Below, piece by piece: positions 1 to 12,766 of a stretch of 64,000 nt of DNA. Both the position numbers and the translations under genes were made by a program. Below the pieces are notes generated by a model. The model did not search any database, was not told the origin of the DNA, and worked only from the letters and a program-made list of their open reading frames with translations. The stretch covers positions 124,001 to 188,000 of the forward strand of contig MU400554.1 in NCBI GenBank assembly GCA_022578965.1. The letters run 5' to 3'. The stretch comes from Xylaria sp. FL1777 (lineage: Eukaryota > Ascomycota > Sordariomycetes > Xylariales > Xylariaceae). The stretch's first letter is position 1. Each line of letters starts with the position of its first letter.

Positions 1-3000
1 CACGTCCAGCTAGCTGGCCGTCCGTCCGGGGATCGGGCGAGGAGATGCACGAAGCACGTGGTACTGTGACCGAGGCGGATGAAAGACGGGACGCGCTTCT
101 AATACGAAAAGTGAATGAATTCTTGGTCGGTCGAACAGTGTACTGGACAGGAACCACACGTCTAGTAGTTGGTAGTAGTAGGAAGGCTGTGACGCTTGCT
201 ATCAGAGAATAGAAGTGGTTTTTTTGACGTTTAGTCTGTCCTGGAATCAGCAGTAAGATAGACTCATGAAAGATGGAGAATGATGTCAGTGGCCCCAAGG
301 GCACAAGGGGCCAGTACGTATACGTAGATATATATGCAGGCGCAGGTACAGGCGCTGAGATAAGTGCCTACTTAGACACAAGCCTTCACGATCTCCACTC
401 GTTTACCTCGATGTGTGTGTAGACGAGTTGACGAGAGGTAACGCTCCTTACTTACCCATTGGTGTTCTAGTGATATCCTATACGCAGGCCAATCATATGG
501 TTTAGCACTGCTGCTTCTTGTCAAAGGCACTGCCTTTATCGTCTTTACTTTTCAGCATCTGACACCATGCTAGGCGCCTCATAGCGTGAACCTTTTTTTT
601 TTTTCCGAATTTGTTGGGGTCTTTGAAGTTGCCTCCACAATGACGATTGAGCTCCCCCACTTCAGTTCAAGAGGGGCAGCACAGGTTTCCCCTCATGCAA
701 CACTCAGACATCATGTAGATATATCGGTTTAAGCAGTGTTCACCTACATGGGTAAGATCATCCATCGTAGTAACCCAAGTTGTACTGGAGCAGTGCAAAA
801 TAGGTAGATTCTATCTAAGGTAGACAATAAAAGTCAATAAGCCTTTGGTTTTGGACTAGGAAATGCTTTAGATTATTTTAGATTCAAGTTCTTTTGTGGC
901 TTTTTTTTTTTTTTTTTTTTTTCCCTTGGTTCTTGGGATGCCTAAGCTATCGACCTCATTTTCTGCACCTTAAAGCCACAGTTAGTTAGTGGAAGAAAGA
1001 AACAGGCACATCGCACTCGAAATATACCTTGGAGATTGTGCATGACTATAGATTATCTGTATTGTCTACCCATAGTTATTATGCAACCTGCCTTTTGACA
1101 AAGTATTCTTGTCGAGGCATTCGATGAGCTCTCGAAAGAGTTCTATCTCATTATCTATTACATATCGATATCGTCATTTGTGCGAGTGCGCGTGTGTGTG
1201 ATATGCATGAAGCCGCGGGCTAGGAACAGTTCGAGTTCCTATGCCCTCCACTGCATATGCATGGTAATGCAACACGCGACGTGGGCTCTGAGGCTACCCA
1301 AGGCGGACGAACGCAGCCACATATAGATAGCGTATGCATACTATATAGCCTACGTAGAGTCTAATTGGATCCAGACTGAATTGAGAGAAGGTGTGTGGTG
1401 GCTGTGGATGCTGACTATGCGTAGTTCTCCGAATCTACGTTGTAGGTTATAAACACTCGAGATCCCGGAGGAAGGGTTACAATGCTCTTGCGGAAAGGGG
1501 TTGACGGCAAACCCGGTGACCGGATATGCAAGATAAGATCCCATGGGAAATTAATTATTGGATATATGCTGAGCGGGTGGTATCTCAACACCCTCATCTA
1601 CATAGTATCGTAGTATAGATAGCATCGATCACAAGACCATAGGTGTCTCACTGGTTGTGAAACATCAATAGTAGCCCATTAGTATTATTGATAACGAGAA
1701 GATAGTCGTTTTATATTTTTTTCACCCCGTAGAAGTACTCCATTCATGAGTAAATTCCGATCAGGCGGTTATCCTACATTAGAGAGTGGTCATCTGGATA
1801 AAGCTCTGAGCCCTGCACATCAGCTGCTAATGGAGACTTCACTTGCTGTTACCATATTCGATACTTCGATTCACTGTTCATCATTACGGGTCGTTACTCG
1901 TTGCTAAAGCTAGAACAGAGGTCAGTGTTATTGCTTCATGGTTTAAATTCCGTGGTTGTCGAGGTCTATGCTTTAAGCCCGTCTGAGATGAAGAGGTTGA
2001 GCGCTGAGATGAGTAAACATGACCTGTCGTCTTCTTAAGACTTACATTTGAGAGCATACGGAATGAATGACTCAGCATCTGGGTAATTGCACAGATTGCA
2101 GATTGGCGTTATTCAGACTTGGTTTGTAGGCACCACTTCCAGAGCCAAGATCAAACGTAGCATTGCTACCTTTGATCTTTTGACCTTCCTCTTCCCCTGC
2201 CACTTGTATAAGTTTTTATCGCATCACATCGCGTCACATTCACGACTCATCCGAGAGCATCAGATTGTCCACGCTCGTCACCGGTCCAAAGGGCCCAACG
2301 TGTGGAGTCTCCGATGTTCCAGGAGACTGGGCGAGCCGCGCGGCGAACCCAAAACTTCAGCTGGTCCATGACTATGACAGTCTCCGAGAAAATGGCGCCA
2401 GACCCGCCTACGCATAGTATGCTGACCAGCTGTGCAGGAGTCTAGGCAGAGCTTTTATTTTTATTTTTCAAGGTTCGACTGACTCCCCCTTGCACTGCCC
2501 TTGCAATCGATCGCAACGATCTACCGTAGTTCGTCCCAAACCACGTTTCCCAGGTCTAGTGCAGTGTAGATAGATAGATAGATAGCCGGTCCCGTTATCT
2601 ACAGGCTCCTACGATATCATGACCGGGGCGCTGAGCAGGGCACTAACCTCATGGGTAATTATCTAGTGGATACTAGAGATATCATTGCCTTCTTGGCGAA
2701 AGCCGGGTTGCTCGGTATCTCCACTATAAAAAGTTGGTACCCGATAGCAGCTGTGTGTAAGTAAAGATTACTTCAGCATAGGTAAGTGTTTTTCCCTATC
2801 TACGGAAGACTGTTTTCGTGTACCTAGGCCTTGCGTTATATATGCCCGCGATATCATTGTCGTAATATTGTATTACGATATACTTACATAGTCGGCCGTG
2901 GGGCAGCAGAGGGTTATCGGAAAGCGGCCTCAAAACTTCATGCAAGGAATGTCATGTCTCGTATTCACGCACCCACCTTTGCTGCACTGTAACCTGCAGG

Positions 3001-4798
3001 TTTCCAGGCGCTTTTAGTTCGTTTTATTTATTTATTTTTATTCATTTTTTTTTCCCTATTAGTGTCATTTCTCTCTCTCATATTCCCAAGCTTCACATCT
3101 ATAGCATACCGCCTAGCATCAAGCAGCTGTCTCGATATGAAAGGAGTGAATGAGGCCAGAGAATATCAATTAATGCATTACCTACTTGGAGTATACATGT
3201 ATAGTATACTAGAAGCCGCGCCGAGAAGGCCAAAGCGGTCTGGACCGCAGATGCTAAGAGATGCGGTTTTTCAATATTCTCCACCTATACTTGACATGGT
3301 CAGCTCGGCTAACAATTACACTAGTAACGTGGCCCTCATCCAGTCTAGGCTGGAGTTTTGCCTTCAGTCTCGAGCGTCGCAATCAATCGTCGTCAAACAA
3401 TTCTTCCTGCCCTCGCTTCAGTTTCAGCTCATCTTCTGGTGGCTGTTCAATCCCACACTGTTCCTATTGTTTCCTACCTTCCTACTGTAATGCTTTGTCA
3501 ACCGTTTTCATCGATAAACAGAGCTAGGTATTATTCTCGTCCGTTATCTACGGGACATCTCATTATGTGGCTTACATCGTATCGTGTATTGTGCAGAGAC
3601 GTAGGTATACTGAAAAGGTTATTCTCAGCTTACACGAATATGTTTACACTAATGCTGTAAGTAAGCTGTACTAGACGAGGTGTCGGCGTCGTGAGAAACA
3701 AAGTACAGCAGTGAAACCAAATACGAGGGACCATCTTCTACACAGACTTGTGCAGTGCAATACTGACTGTACCTACTTAGTGTAGCATCTATCTAGGTAC
3801 ATGACACGCTGTGACAGGTCAAGTAGCTAAAGCACTACCCTGAACCGGTGAGTGGTTTGCGCCTAGTTATGCGTGCAAGCCTATACCAGTCTATTAATAC
3901 ACTGTTGGGATTGCGTGGCTTGCCTTCAGGTCTTCGATCTCCAAAAGATCTCAACTCAGATGGTAGTATGGTCAAGATAGATGGTATATACTGCCTATTT
4001 AGGAACACTGCACCTGACACTAACCTATTGTAGGAATAAGATCAATATGCGTGTCGATACACCGTCTACCGTCTAGCTTACCTCGTAGTGCAAGGGTAGA
4101 GCCGTGTACAACCACACTATAACAAACGAACTGCTGCGCACCGGACCATTTCCAACGAAGCGAACGGGAACGAGGCCGTCTGAGCCTAGGACGCACCCAG
4201 CTGTGCAAATATTGACCATTCAATCCATATCGGTATCGTCTCCGAGCAAGTCGGCTTTTCGCGCTGCCTGAGAGGGCCAGTACCTATGTGGTGGCTTTTG
4301 TTAGCCCAGGTACCCGGCCAGTCGAGGCGCTCGTCGACCCACGCGACACATGTACACATCTACAATTCTGGCCGTCAGCTAACGCATTTTTGGCACCAAT
4401 GCTACCGTACATAGCGTGGTTTGCGCTTCAGGAGGTACCTTGGGAGGTACCTCTGGTGCGGCTGGAGTGCCCAGCCGAGAACCGATAGCGTCGCGCAGCT
4501 ACGCAGCAGGCGCAGGGGACCTATGGCAGTCTAGATAATCGCCCTGTCCGTTTTGCTCTTTGTTCGCTGTCCTGCACAGGCTTCGACGATTCGGTTGGGA
4601 CCCTTAGGCTCGTTTACTTTACCCCCATGGCCCCCTCATAATTAATACCACCCGCCGTTTCCCTGCCCTTCGTTTTCTCTTGTTGCTTTTACGAGTGGCG
4701 GCCAGGATAGAGCGAAGTCGTAGCCATTCGTTTTAATCTTTCTTTCCTTTTTTTTTCGTCTTCGCCTTTGACTCTCTCGACGGCTAATCGTCGCCGCC
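1..4798. other. Gene-free stretch upstream of the glycosyltransferase gene
   Basis: I see no gene here that I can support. The open frames are short, lack recognisable motifs and overlap on both strands. The stretch holds simple repeats: a T run near 900-922, a GATA tandem near 2567-2584 and a T-rich patch near 3020-3057. The final 150 bases before the downstream ATG are pyrimidine-rich (near 4735-4790), as is common for leaders of well-expressed filamentous-fungal genes. The sequence near 4431-4452 carries two copies of the palindrome AGGTACCT. Confidence 0.6.
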
Positions 4799-7689
4799 AT
4801 GAGCTTCCTCAAGTCATACTTTGCTCCCGGTAAGAGCAAAGAGGAGGAGCCGGAAAAGAAGGGCCATGGCAAGAAGCCGTCGGAGATTAGTGAGACCGGC
4901 TTGAAGCACCTCAGTGCCGAGGGGCCCGCTCCCCTCCCTACGCCCAACTTTTCTTTCCCCGGCACCCCGATGGGATCGCGACCCGTCTCATTATACCCCA
5001 CTGGTGATTTTCGAAATGCCCGTGAAAGTCTCGTCGACGTCAAGGCGGATGTCATGTGCAGTTGGCTGTATCAGCAGCAATTGGAAAGACAATATGCGAC
5101 GGGCATATTGCCGGGTGAAGGTGTTGTGCTGAAGAAGGGGAGGAACAACTATGCGTGCTGCCCGCCCCAGCTTCAAGACATGAAGTACAGTCTATACGAC
5201 ATGGCAATGGAACTTAACGTCAGGGTATGTGATCTTTGCCTATGCTGATTTTACCATCCAATAGCATGCTAAACCCGCCCGCAGTGTGCGATGACCATCA
5301 ACACGAGAGTAATCAACGTCATTCTAGCTTCAAGACGGACGACTTACGAGTATATTCCATTGCCCGATGGCTTACGGTTGCAAGTCCTGCCGAGTATGCG
5401 TGAGCTACCTCGGTGCCAAAAGCACCACTTCGCTGCATTCATCCAAGATCTTCAGATCATGATTGTTTGGGATGACGAACCCAAGAAAGTCTTAGCTAGG
5501 GCGGAGGCTTTGGAACGTCAGTTAATGAGGATGATCTGGGGAACAGGAGATGAGGAAGAAGATGAAGGAGAGGCCGACAAAGGCGAGAAGATTCAAGTTG
5601 GTGAAGTAGACATCACGCCAGTCGATCTTGAAGCTGCCGCCAACTCACCGGACCGGCGAGTAAAGCTTACCAGTGCTCTAACCGTAGCACTTACCGTGGC
5701 TTTGGCCATCTCCACCTTGGGCATCGGTTTCAGGAGTATTGCCTTTGAAGTTGCAACTGACGCTTCATATGTTCGACTGGCACTCATAGTAGTCAGCCCT
5801 CTTCAACTATGGGTTGGTTACTTCTTCTTCCAGACTATCATCGTCAACATCTTCGAAATCTTCGGTCCTATTAGTGCCGTCGTCCAAAACAGCAAGTTTT
5901 ACTCGGGAGCGCCGCCAAAGAGACTGGACCGCGAGCATCACACGCTGCCACATGTTACCATCCAGATGCCAGTATATAAAGAAGGTCTGAAGGGCGTCAT
6001 TAATCCAACTGTACAGTCGCTTAAGCAGTGTATATCAACGTATGAGCTTCAAGGCGGCTCTGCCAATATCTTCATAAACGATGATGGTATGCAGCTCATC
6101 TCTCCAGAAGAAGCCCAAGCCCGCCGCGAGTTCTACGATGAAAACAACATTGGGTGGGTATCTCGACCGAAACACAACCCTAATCCTGAGGACGGGGAGC
6201 GGCCATTCCTGCGTCGTGGAAAGTTCAAGAAGGCATCGAACATGAATTATGCCTTGATGGTCAGTAACCGTGTCGAGGACAAGCTAGTCCTGACTCAAAG
6301 ATCTGCCTCATGGACACCGGAGGATGAGTATGCTGCCTATGAGCGGAGCCTTGCCGAGGTCTTACAAGAGGATGAAGGCCGGACTTGGGCTGAAGGTAAC
6401 ATCCGTATTGGTGACTACATTCTCATCATCGACTCGGACACTCGTGTGCCTGAAGATTGCCTGCTAGATGCCGTCAGTGAGATGGAACAATCTCCCCAGG
6501 TTGCAATCCTGCAATTCTCTTCTGGTGTCATGCGTGTCAGCGAGTCGTTCTTCGAAGGAGCGTAAGTCTGACGTATTTCTTTCATAAACAATCCTCTAAG
6601 ACACTATACTGACATACCTGAAGCGTCGAGTGGTTTACCAACCTGATCTATTCTGCCATTACCTACACTGTGTCAATTGGTGACTCAGTCCCTTTCGTCG
6701 GCCACAACGCCATGCTTCGTTGGTCTGCTGTGCAAGACGCTGCATCTTATCACGATGAAGATGGGTACGAGAAATTCTGGTCCGAATCCCACGTCTCGGA
6801 GGATTTCGATATGTCTCTCCGACTCCAGTGTGCCGGTTACGCCTGCCGCTTCGCCTCGTACACGGGTGAGGGGTTCCAAGAAGGAGTGTCTTTGACAGTA
6901 TATGACGAGCTAGCGCGTTGGGAGAAATACGCTTATGGTTGCAACGAGCTGATGTTCCACCCTCTGCGGTACTGGCCGACTCGGGGTCCTATAACGCCAC
7001 TCTTCCGAAAATTCTTAGGCTCCAATATCCCTCTCCCCAAGAAGATGACTATCTGCAGTTATATTGGAACGTATTATGCCATCGGGGCCTCGTGGATCAT
7101 CACCTTGTTCAATTACTTCTTGACTGGGTTTTTCTATGGTCTGTACGACAAGTACTATCTGGACTCTTTCGCTATCTTCGTTTCCGTTATTGTCGTGTTC
7201 ACTGGGTTCGGTAACGTTGCGCTCGCTATCCTGCGGTACCGACTGAGTCAGAAGTCTCTCCTTGGAGCCTGTAAGTTTTCCTTCTCCCATGTTGCATATA
7301 TTGCTAAGACTAACGCTTGCCTCTCCGAAGTCTGGGACAATATCAAATGGATTCCGGTCCTGAGTATCTTCTTGGGTGGTTTGTCGCTGCACGTCTCTCA
7401 GGCACTCTTGTGCCACTTCTTCAGCATCGACATGACTTGGGGTGCGACGGCGAAGGAGGTCGAAGAGGTTAATTTCCTCGAAGAGGTGCCCCGACTGATC
7501 AAGCGCTTCAAAGGAACCTTTGTCTTCTGCTTCGGCACCGTCGGCCTCATTATCGCTGGCATATACGCTTTCCCGGAAGCTTGGCGCATCACCTACTTCG
7601 CCTCCATCTTCCCTCTTGCTTGGCTAGTGGCTTGTCACTTCCTCCTCCCAGTCGTCCTCAATCCCGCGCTGATGGTGTTCGCCTGGTAA
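4799..7689 (+). CDS. Multi-pass family 2 glycosyltransferase (Glyco_trans_2_3 type)
   Basis: Likely a membrane glycosyltransferase that polymerises or transfers sugar from a nucleotide-sugar donor at the plasma membrane. Four exons fit: 4799-5224, 5285-6561, 6624-7270 and 7331-7689, giving about 902 residues. The last intron is a multiple of three without a stop, so frame alone would miss it; GTAAGT, a CTAAC branch point and CCGAAG mark it. The GT2 core shows a QMPVYKEGL start, DDG near residues 408-410, the D-S-D metal site near 525-527 and an ED pair near 627-628. Where processive synthases have QxxRW, this protein has E-L-A-R-W (663-667). Hydrophobic spans lie near 275-345 before the catalytic block, and several more follow residue 700. 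The architecture resembles the fungal hyphal-growth glycosyltransferases described as GT2 in Zymoseptoria and Fusarium; that link is inferred. Chitin synthase is less likely because QRRRW is missing. The product sugar cannot be told from sequence. Confidence 0.9.
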
Positions 7690-10128
7690 TCTCTCCTGCA
7701 TCGCTACCTCGCATCCGCCTCAGCACGACACACGATAATCGACACGTAATTTGTAATTAATGCTTGTATGTTTTGAACTATATATATACCTATACCAGAT
7801 GGATAGCAAAGGAGCTAGTATAGACCTGGACTAAGAAATGGGCGTTCATAATTGGACCATGGAGGCTCGGGAATAACGGGTTGGACTAGGTAAATATGCC
7901 GGGAATTATTTCATTCTGTTAGCGGCAACTCTATATACGATCAAGGTCACCGTGTTGGTATCATTGGTCGGACGAATATAGTCGGGACTTTGGGTTCGCT
8001 TGATGGAATGTGTGTCAGGCTGTTATGTATGATGATCGTTAGAGTAAACAATAATCCGACGATGTCTTGGAATCATTCTTTCGCAGCGAGCGAACTTCAT
8101 TCATGAGAGTCGATGTTCGTGAGACGGGACAAGTGCAGTATAAATGAAACGCCATGTCAGATCCCGTGAGCAAGTAGACGTACGGCGTTAGTTTCCGTTA
8201 GCAAACAGGGAAAAGACAGCCTCCAAACCTCCAAACAGGTTTCCCCTATCAATTGTCTTACCTGTGACTACGGCGGCCCCACAATCTACCGTGTTGATAG
8301 GGACCCGTCGGCTGCATATCCTGCGACACGGCCCTTTCTGCCACCTACACTATCATGCACTCGTCCATCTCGCATTCCACGGGCGCAGATTGTATTATCA
8401 AAGTCTGGTGTCCAGATGAATACGAAGCGACTTCTATCCTTTCTTTATTGTTCCTCGCGACGTGGCTAGTGGGGTGTGAACGTGCAATGTCGTGCCTATC
8501 TCATACTACCCCGGCAAGTGTGCATGATATGAGAGATGCTTTTTAGGTGTTGGGATTTTGATTATGATATTTTCTACTCGTCTGCGTACCTGAGTCTGAA
8601 GAATAGGAAGAGGGACCTCCGTCAGCTTCCGGTGGTAGTCAGCCGACTCTCTTGTCTTATCTCGTCTCCCGATCTCACTCGATGATGTACATGCGCAGAT
8701 TTCATGACAACGCCGCCGAAACCCCTTTAACCCAAGCGCTGGGCTCTCACGAGTTGTCTAACGCCTTTAGATGCCAATACAGCATCGTTCGTGCTGGGTG
8801 CTCCGTGTTGTCTCGACCGCCACCGTGTTCGTACCTGGCTAGCGAGAATGGTGTTGAGTGTTTTGTTTTTTCGGTACACTATTCTCCCGTTCATTTCCCC
8901 GTTACGGAGTGTCAGCATTTCCATCAACCTCACTGCCCACCTACATGCTTGTGTACTCAGGAGTAACTTGACAATTTTACGTGAACGAGCTGGTAGATGG
9001 ATTTCCCCGGTCAGACGTAATTCGGCCGGCCAAGTGAAAAGCAAGGGGGGACCTTCTCTTCCTGTACCATCATAGCCGTACATACTAACTAGGTATCTTG
9101 GGTCTGCCTACCTAGGAACATGAATACCTTCTTTCTTTGGTTGAAGAGTATTTACATGGAATATAGTTCCCGCTAATGCACGACTCAGTACATATAAATC
9201 TAAGATATCGGTGACCTGTGTGAGTGAAAACGTTTCATGAAGCGAAATATAGTTCTCGCCGGCTCATGCTCGACTTACACGACGCGAAGCCCTCTATTCC
9301 GAAAACCTAAGGGAGCTGCATAGGTGTCTTATCTATCCGATCCCGTTTAGGTCACCGACGGGTAGACTAACACTAAGAAGATAAGGGGAAGAGTAACAAT
9401 ACACATTGTGCGCCGGTCTTTTGCAGGAGATTAAAGTCTAGACTGGGTTAAGTCGCACCGCGGCGGAGGAGCTCACGTGCACTGTGGCCGGAATGGTTCC
9501 GGCCAGTGTCGGTCTATACCGGGGCTGGGCACGGCTTATCTAGGCGGAGACTACGAATCTATTACTTACTAGTTACTCATCCACTCCTCCTACCACATCA
9601 TCCAACAATCCCACGAGAGCAATACAGCGACGGGATGGATTTATCAGGTGGCGCCGATATCATTATATGGCCGAACATCTACGCACTATGAGATTTCAGT
9701 GTTCTCGAAATGTTGGCAACGAAACCACTTTCTTGCCATATTGCCTTATCACTTCCATGTTCACGATAGCTTCACTGGGTGAAAAACCAGATGAGACTAC
9801 GGAGCAGCGATTTGGGATGAGCGCCATATGAAAAGAAGGGTGGGCCTTTTCGGCTGTTGGCTCTCTGGAGGGAAGGGGGTAGTTGGACAAAGAGAGTTCC
9901 TAAGGATCGTGTCACCGCCCGACTTCGCTCTTCTGATGGTGGATGAGGCCGGAATCCATTCCGGCCACAGAGTATATTAGCAGATTACCGGAGGTTACGG
10001 CACGGATTCGATCTTCCCCTCAGTTCTTTCAAAATCCAGTGCAACCTTAACACGGATTACCAATCGTCCATTCTAGAATCGCCACCATAGAGTGCATCCC
10101 CCCCCCCCCTATCCTATATTTGCCCAAC
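7690..10128. other. Intergenic region between glycosyltransferase and IDO genes
   Basis: No supportable coding region. The longest frame, about 118 codons on the minus strand near 8727-9083, has no recognisable motif, no splice partners, and overlaps other-strand frames of similar length. The right-hand part holds a possible element with palindromic terminal inverted repeats (9482-9970), annotated separately. A run of about 12 C lies at 10098-10109, just before the IDO start codon. Confidence 0.6.
9482..9970. mobile_element. Possible MITE-like element with palindromic terminal inverted repeats
   Basis: The left end at 9482-9504 and the reverse complement of the right end at 9970-9947 are the same sequence except for one inserted base, so the two ends form 23-24 bp terminal inverted repeats about 490 bp apart. 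Each end is also a palindrome by itself: a 9-bp stem TGGCCGGAA/TTCCGGCCA with a 3-base loop on the left (9485-9505), and GGCCGGAAT/ATTCCGGCC with a 2-base loop on the right (9947-9966). The interior has no coding capacity. I do not see a clean target-site duplication, so a pair of palindromic protein-binding sites upstream of the IDO gene is an alternative. Confidence 0.4.
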
Positions 10129-11822
10129 ATGCTCATCCCTAACACATCGTTTGAAGTCCTTGAGGACACGAGACCGGATGATGCCTCGCTGCCGGCGTTT
10201 ATGGTGTCGACCACGCGTGGCTTCTTGCCGCGTATGGATCCCATCGTCGCACTGCCCCGCGAGTTCGATGCTGTCGAGGACTTACTTCGAAGCATGCCTG
10301 TCTCCACCCAGTCAGGGCATCCTGGATTATTAGCTACTGGCAAGTTGGGTGACGAGGTCCAAACACTCCCTGACTTGACCCAGGAGATCGAAAAGTACCG
10401 TGATAACATTCCCATGATGAATGCATTATACCGCGACTACTCCTTTCTCGCCTCGGCATATCTCCTAGAGCCTTGCCACATGAACTTCATGCAAGGTAAA
10501 CCGTACGGACTTGCTAGGTCTTTTCTACCGGCTCAGCTGTCACGTCCCATCGCTCGTTGTGCAGAACTGTAAGTTACCCTCGTTATCTTATATTAAACAG
10601 TAATGAATACTCATTGACCATTTCATGTAGCACTGGCTTTAAGCCCTTCATGGAATATGCCGGCTCCTATGCGCTTTTTAATTACCGTCTTCAGGACCCC
10701 GATAGGGGTCTCGAGTATGACAACTTGCGGCTTATCCGCGCCTTCGAGCACGGGCTTGACCCTTCTTCGTCAGAAGCAGGCTTTGTGCTTGTGCACGTCG
10801 ACAGTGAGTAGTCATCTGAGTCGAGATTCGCTTTTTGTGGCGATTTCTGGAGCATCAAGCCTCCTTTCGGGGTCTGACCCTGTCTTGTCCCGTTCTCACG
10901 CCTCTTAAATGCTCCAAGATTTTGCTCACAATGATGATTACTGACGCCAAGCTTTGTAGTGGTGAAGAACTCTGGTCCCATCATAGCTGGAGCTATGGCG
11001 GCCTTGTCCGCCCTCGGAAACCAGAGCGGTGCGGATCCCACAGCACAACGGAAGACGTTCAACGAGGGCCTCCGCACCGTCTTGGGTGGTATGCGTAAGG
11101 TTAACACTGTTATGGAAACCATGTGGGGTAAGTCGAAGCCGCGCTCATATACGAGCTTCCGGACGTTCATCTTTGGCATCACCTCGCAGTCGATGTTCCC
11201 AGATGGCGTGGTCTACGAGGGCATCAACGATGGGAAGCCGATGAGCTTTCGAGGCGAGAGTGGCGCAAACGATTCCATGATCCCCCTCATGGATAATCTC
11301 TTGCAGATTCAAATGCCAAGCACGCCCCTCACCGAGATCTTGCAGGACTTCAGAGAGTACCGGCCAAGCAACCATCGACAGTTTCTCGTCGAGGTGAAAC
11401 AGTGCTCGGAAGACCTAGGTGTGAAAGACTTCGCGCTTGGAATTGATCCCCACCATGCCGCGAAAACCGACGAGCAGAAGGAATTACTGCTCGAGTCGCG
11501 ACGCCTCTGGGTGAAGCTGCTTGACCAGGTCCGTGATTTCCGATGGCGACACTGGTGCTTCGCCCGCGAGTACATACTGAAGCAAACATCACATCCGACG
11601 GCGACTGGCGGCAGCCCTATTGTGACATGGCTCCCCAATCAGCTACAGGCTGTCATGGAGGAGATGGTGGAGATCTACGATAGCGTAGGGGGCCAAGTCG
11701 GCCCCACGGATCTTGGGGAGGACTGCCGAGATATTATGGATCTAGTCAACCGACAGCGAGACACGCTGCGCAAAGAAGTAGACAAGTACTGTCAAGAGCG
11801 TGGTGTGAGTGTTCGTAATTGA
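10129..11822 (+). CDS. Indoleamine 2,3-dioxygenase (IDO) family haem protein
   Basis: Opens the indole ring of L-tryptophan with O2 to give N-formylkynurenine, the first step of the kynurenine/NAD pathway, in the cytosol. Three exons fit in frame: 10129-10568, 10631-10803 and 10960-11822, for 491 residues. That is longer than animal IDO (about 400) and in the range of fungal members. The proximal haem histidine is in the RPSNHRQFL segment (about residue 343). The conserved FRGESGA block is near residues 301-307, and the C-terminal family signature HPTATGGSPIVTWLPNQ is intact. The second intron splits a codon so that A|TG gives Met before VKNSGP. The ATG at 10129 follows an in-frame TTG and is the first Met. 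A second Met does not occur before the conserved N-terminal region. Which IDO subclass it belongs to, and its substrate affinity, cannot be read from sequence. Confidence 0.95.
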
Positions 11823-12766
11823 AGAAGAAAATCGGATCTACGGATTCGTTAATTCAACAAGTTTCTCATAGGATTGATAATGTACACAATGTAATTGATT
11901 TAATGGCACGTTACTATCGTCCATGTGCTACGAGACTCCAAGAACTACAAAGACAAGACTAACTAATATCGTGAAAGCCATTCGGAAACATCTTAGCCCT
12001 CCACCCTCTCTCCCCATCTCATGTCCCCCACATCTCCACTAGGAGCTCCAAGACCCCGATGGTCATCTGCCTTCCTAGCCCGTATTAAAATAGGAGAGGG
12101 TCTCAAGAAGACTGGTGAAATGTGACGAGGTGGCTCCATAAAACCACATCTTTCCCGATGTCGGTAGCGTGCGGACTCTCGGCACAGCTCGACTAGTTAC
12201 ATTATCTGGACCAGTCTAGCTCTGCAACAGATAGGTATCTAGCAAGACTAAGCTATTCTTTATTTCCCGAAATACACACTCGGGAACCAAAAGATCCCCA
12301 TCCTGACCCCCACCAGAGGGATAGACGTTCCCCATCGTCTGAAGGGATGAGTGGATCGACGTCACATCTCAGCAGGGAGAGTCAGGAGGCCGGTGATGGT
12401 TTATGTGTGGTTCGCGCCTGAAAGGAGGACGGCCGGGGATCTCACTAGCGGCTTGACGAAAAGCAGAATTCCTACCCAAACTGCAACTAGCAACTAGCCA
12501 GCCTATGCCTTTCCCACTACTGCCACTTTCCCCTCGAGTACCTTCGTAGCATTGATATATAAGGTGCGAGAAGTACGGTTTAGCACGATGAATACCAGGA
12601 AACTGCCGAGACTAGAACTCCACCCTCGTCCCCTAGACTAAGGGGTAATACGCCTAGATCGCTGTGTCGCGCTACGCTTGTATCATCGTGACGACATCGA
12701 TCGACCTAGCTAGTCTTTACGCGAGGACCCAAGACAACATCCAACTTTCTTAAATTCGCAGCCACC
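11823..12766. other. Intergenic region between IDO and alpha/beta hydrolase genes
   Basis: No coding region is visible. It holds the IDO 3' flank and the hydrolase promoter. GATATATAAGG near 12552-12562 is TATA-like, about 210 bases before the hydrolase ATG. The base just before that ATG fits a good fungal start context (GCCACCATGG). Confidence 0.6.

Noticed and set aside
3062..3660. Overlapping frames of 142, 88 and 100 codons in the left region
   Set aside because: Three frames of the same strand overlap with no conserved motif, which points to chance open sequence.
8727..9083. 118-codon minus-strand frame
   Set aside because: No motif, competes with similar frames on the other strand, and lies in a normal promoter-like interval.
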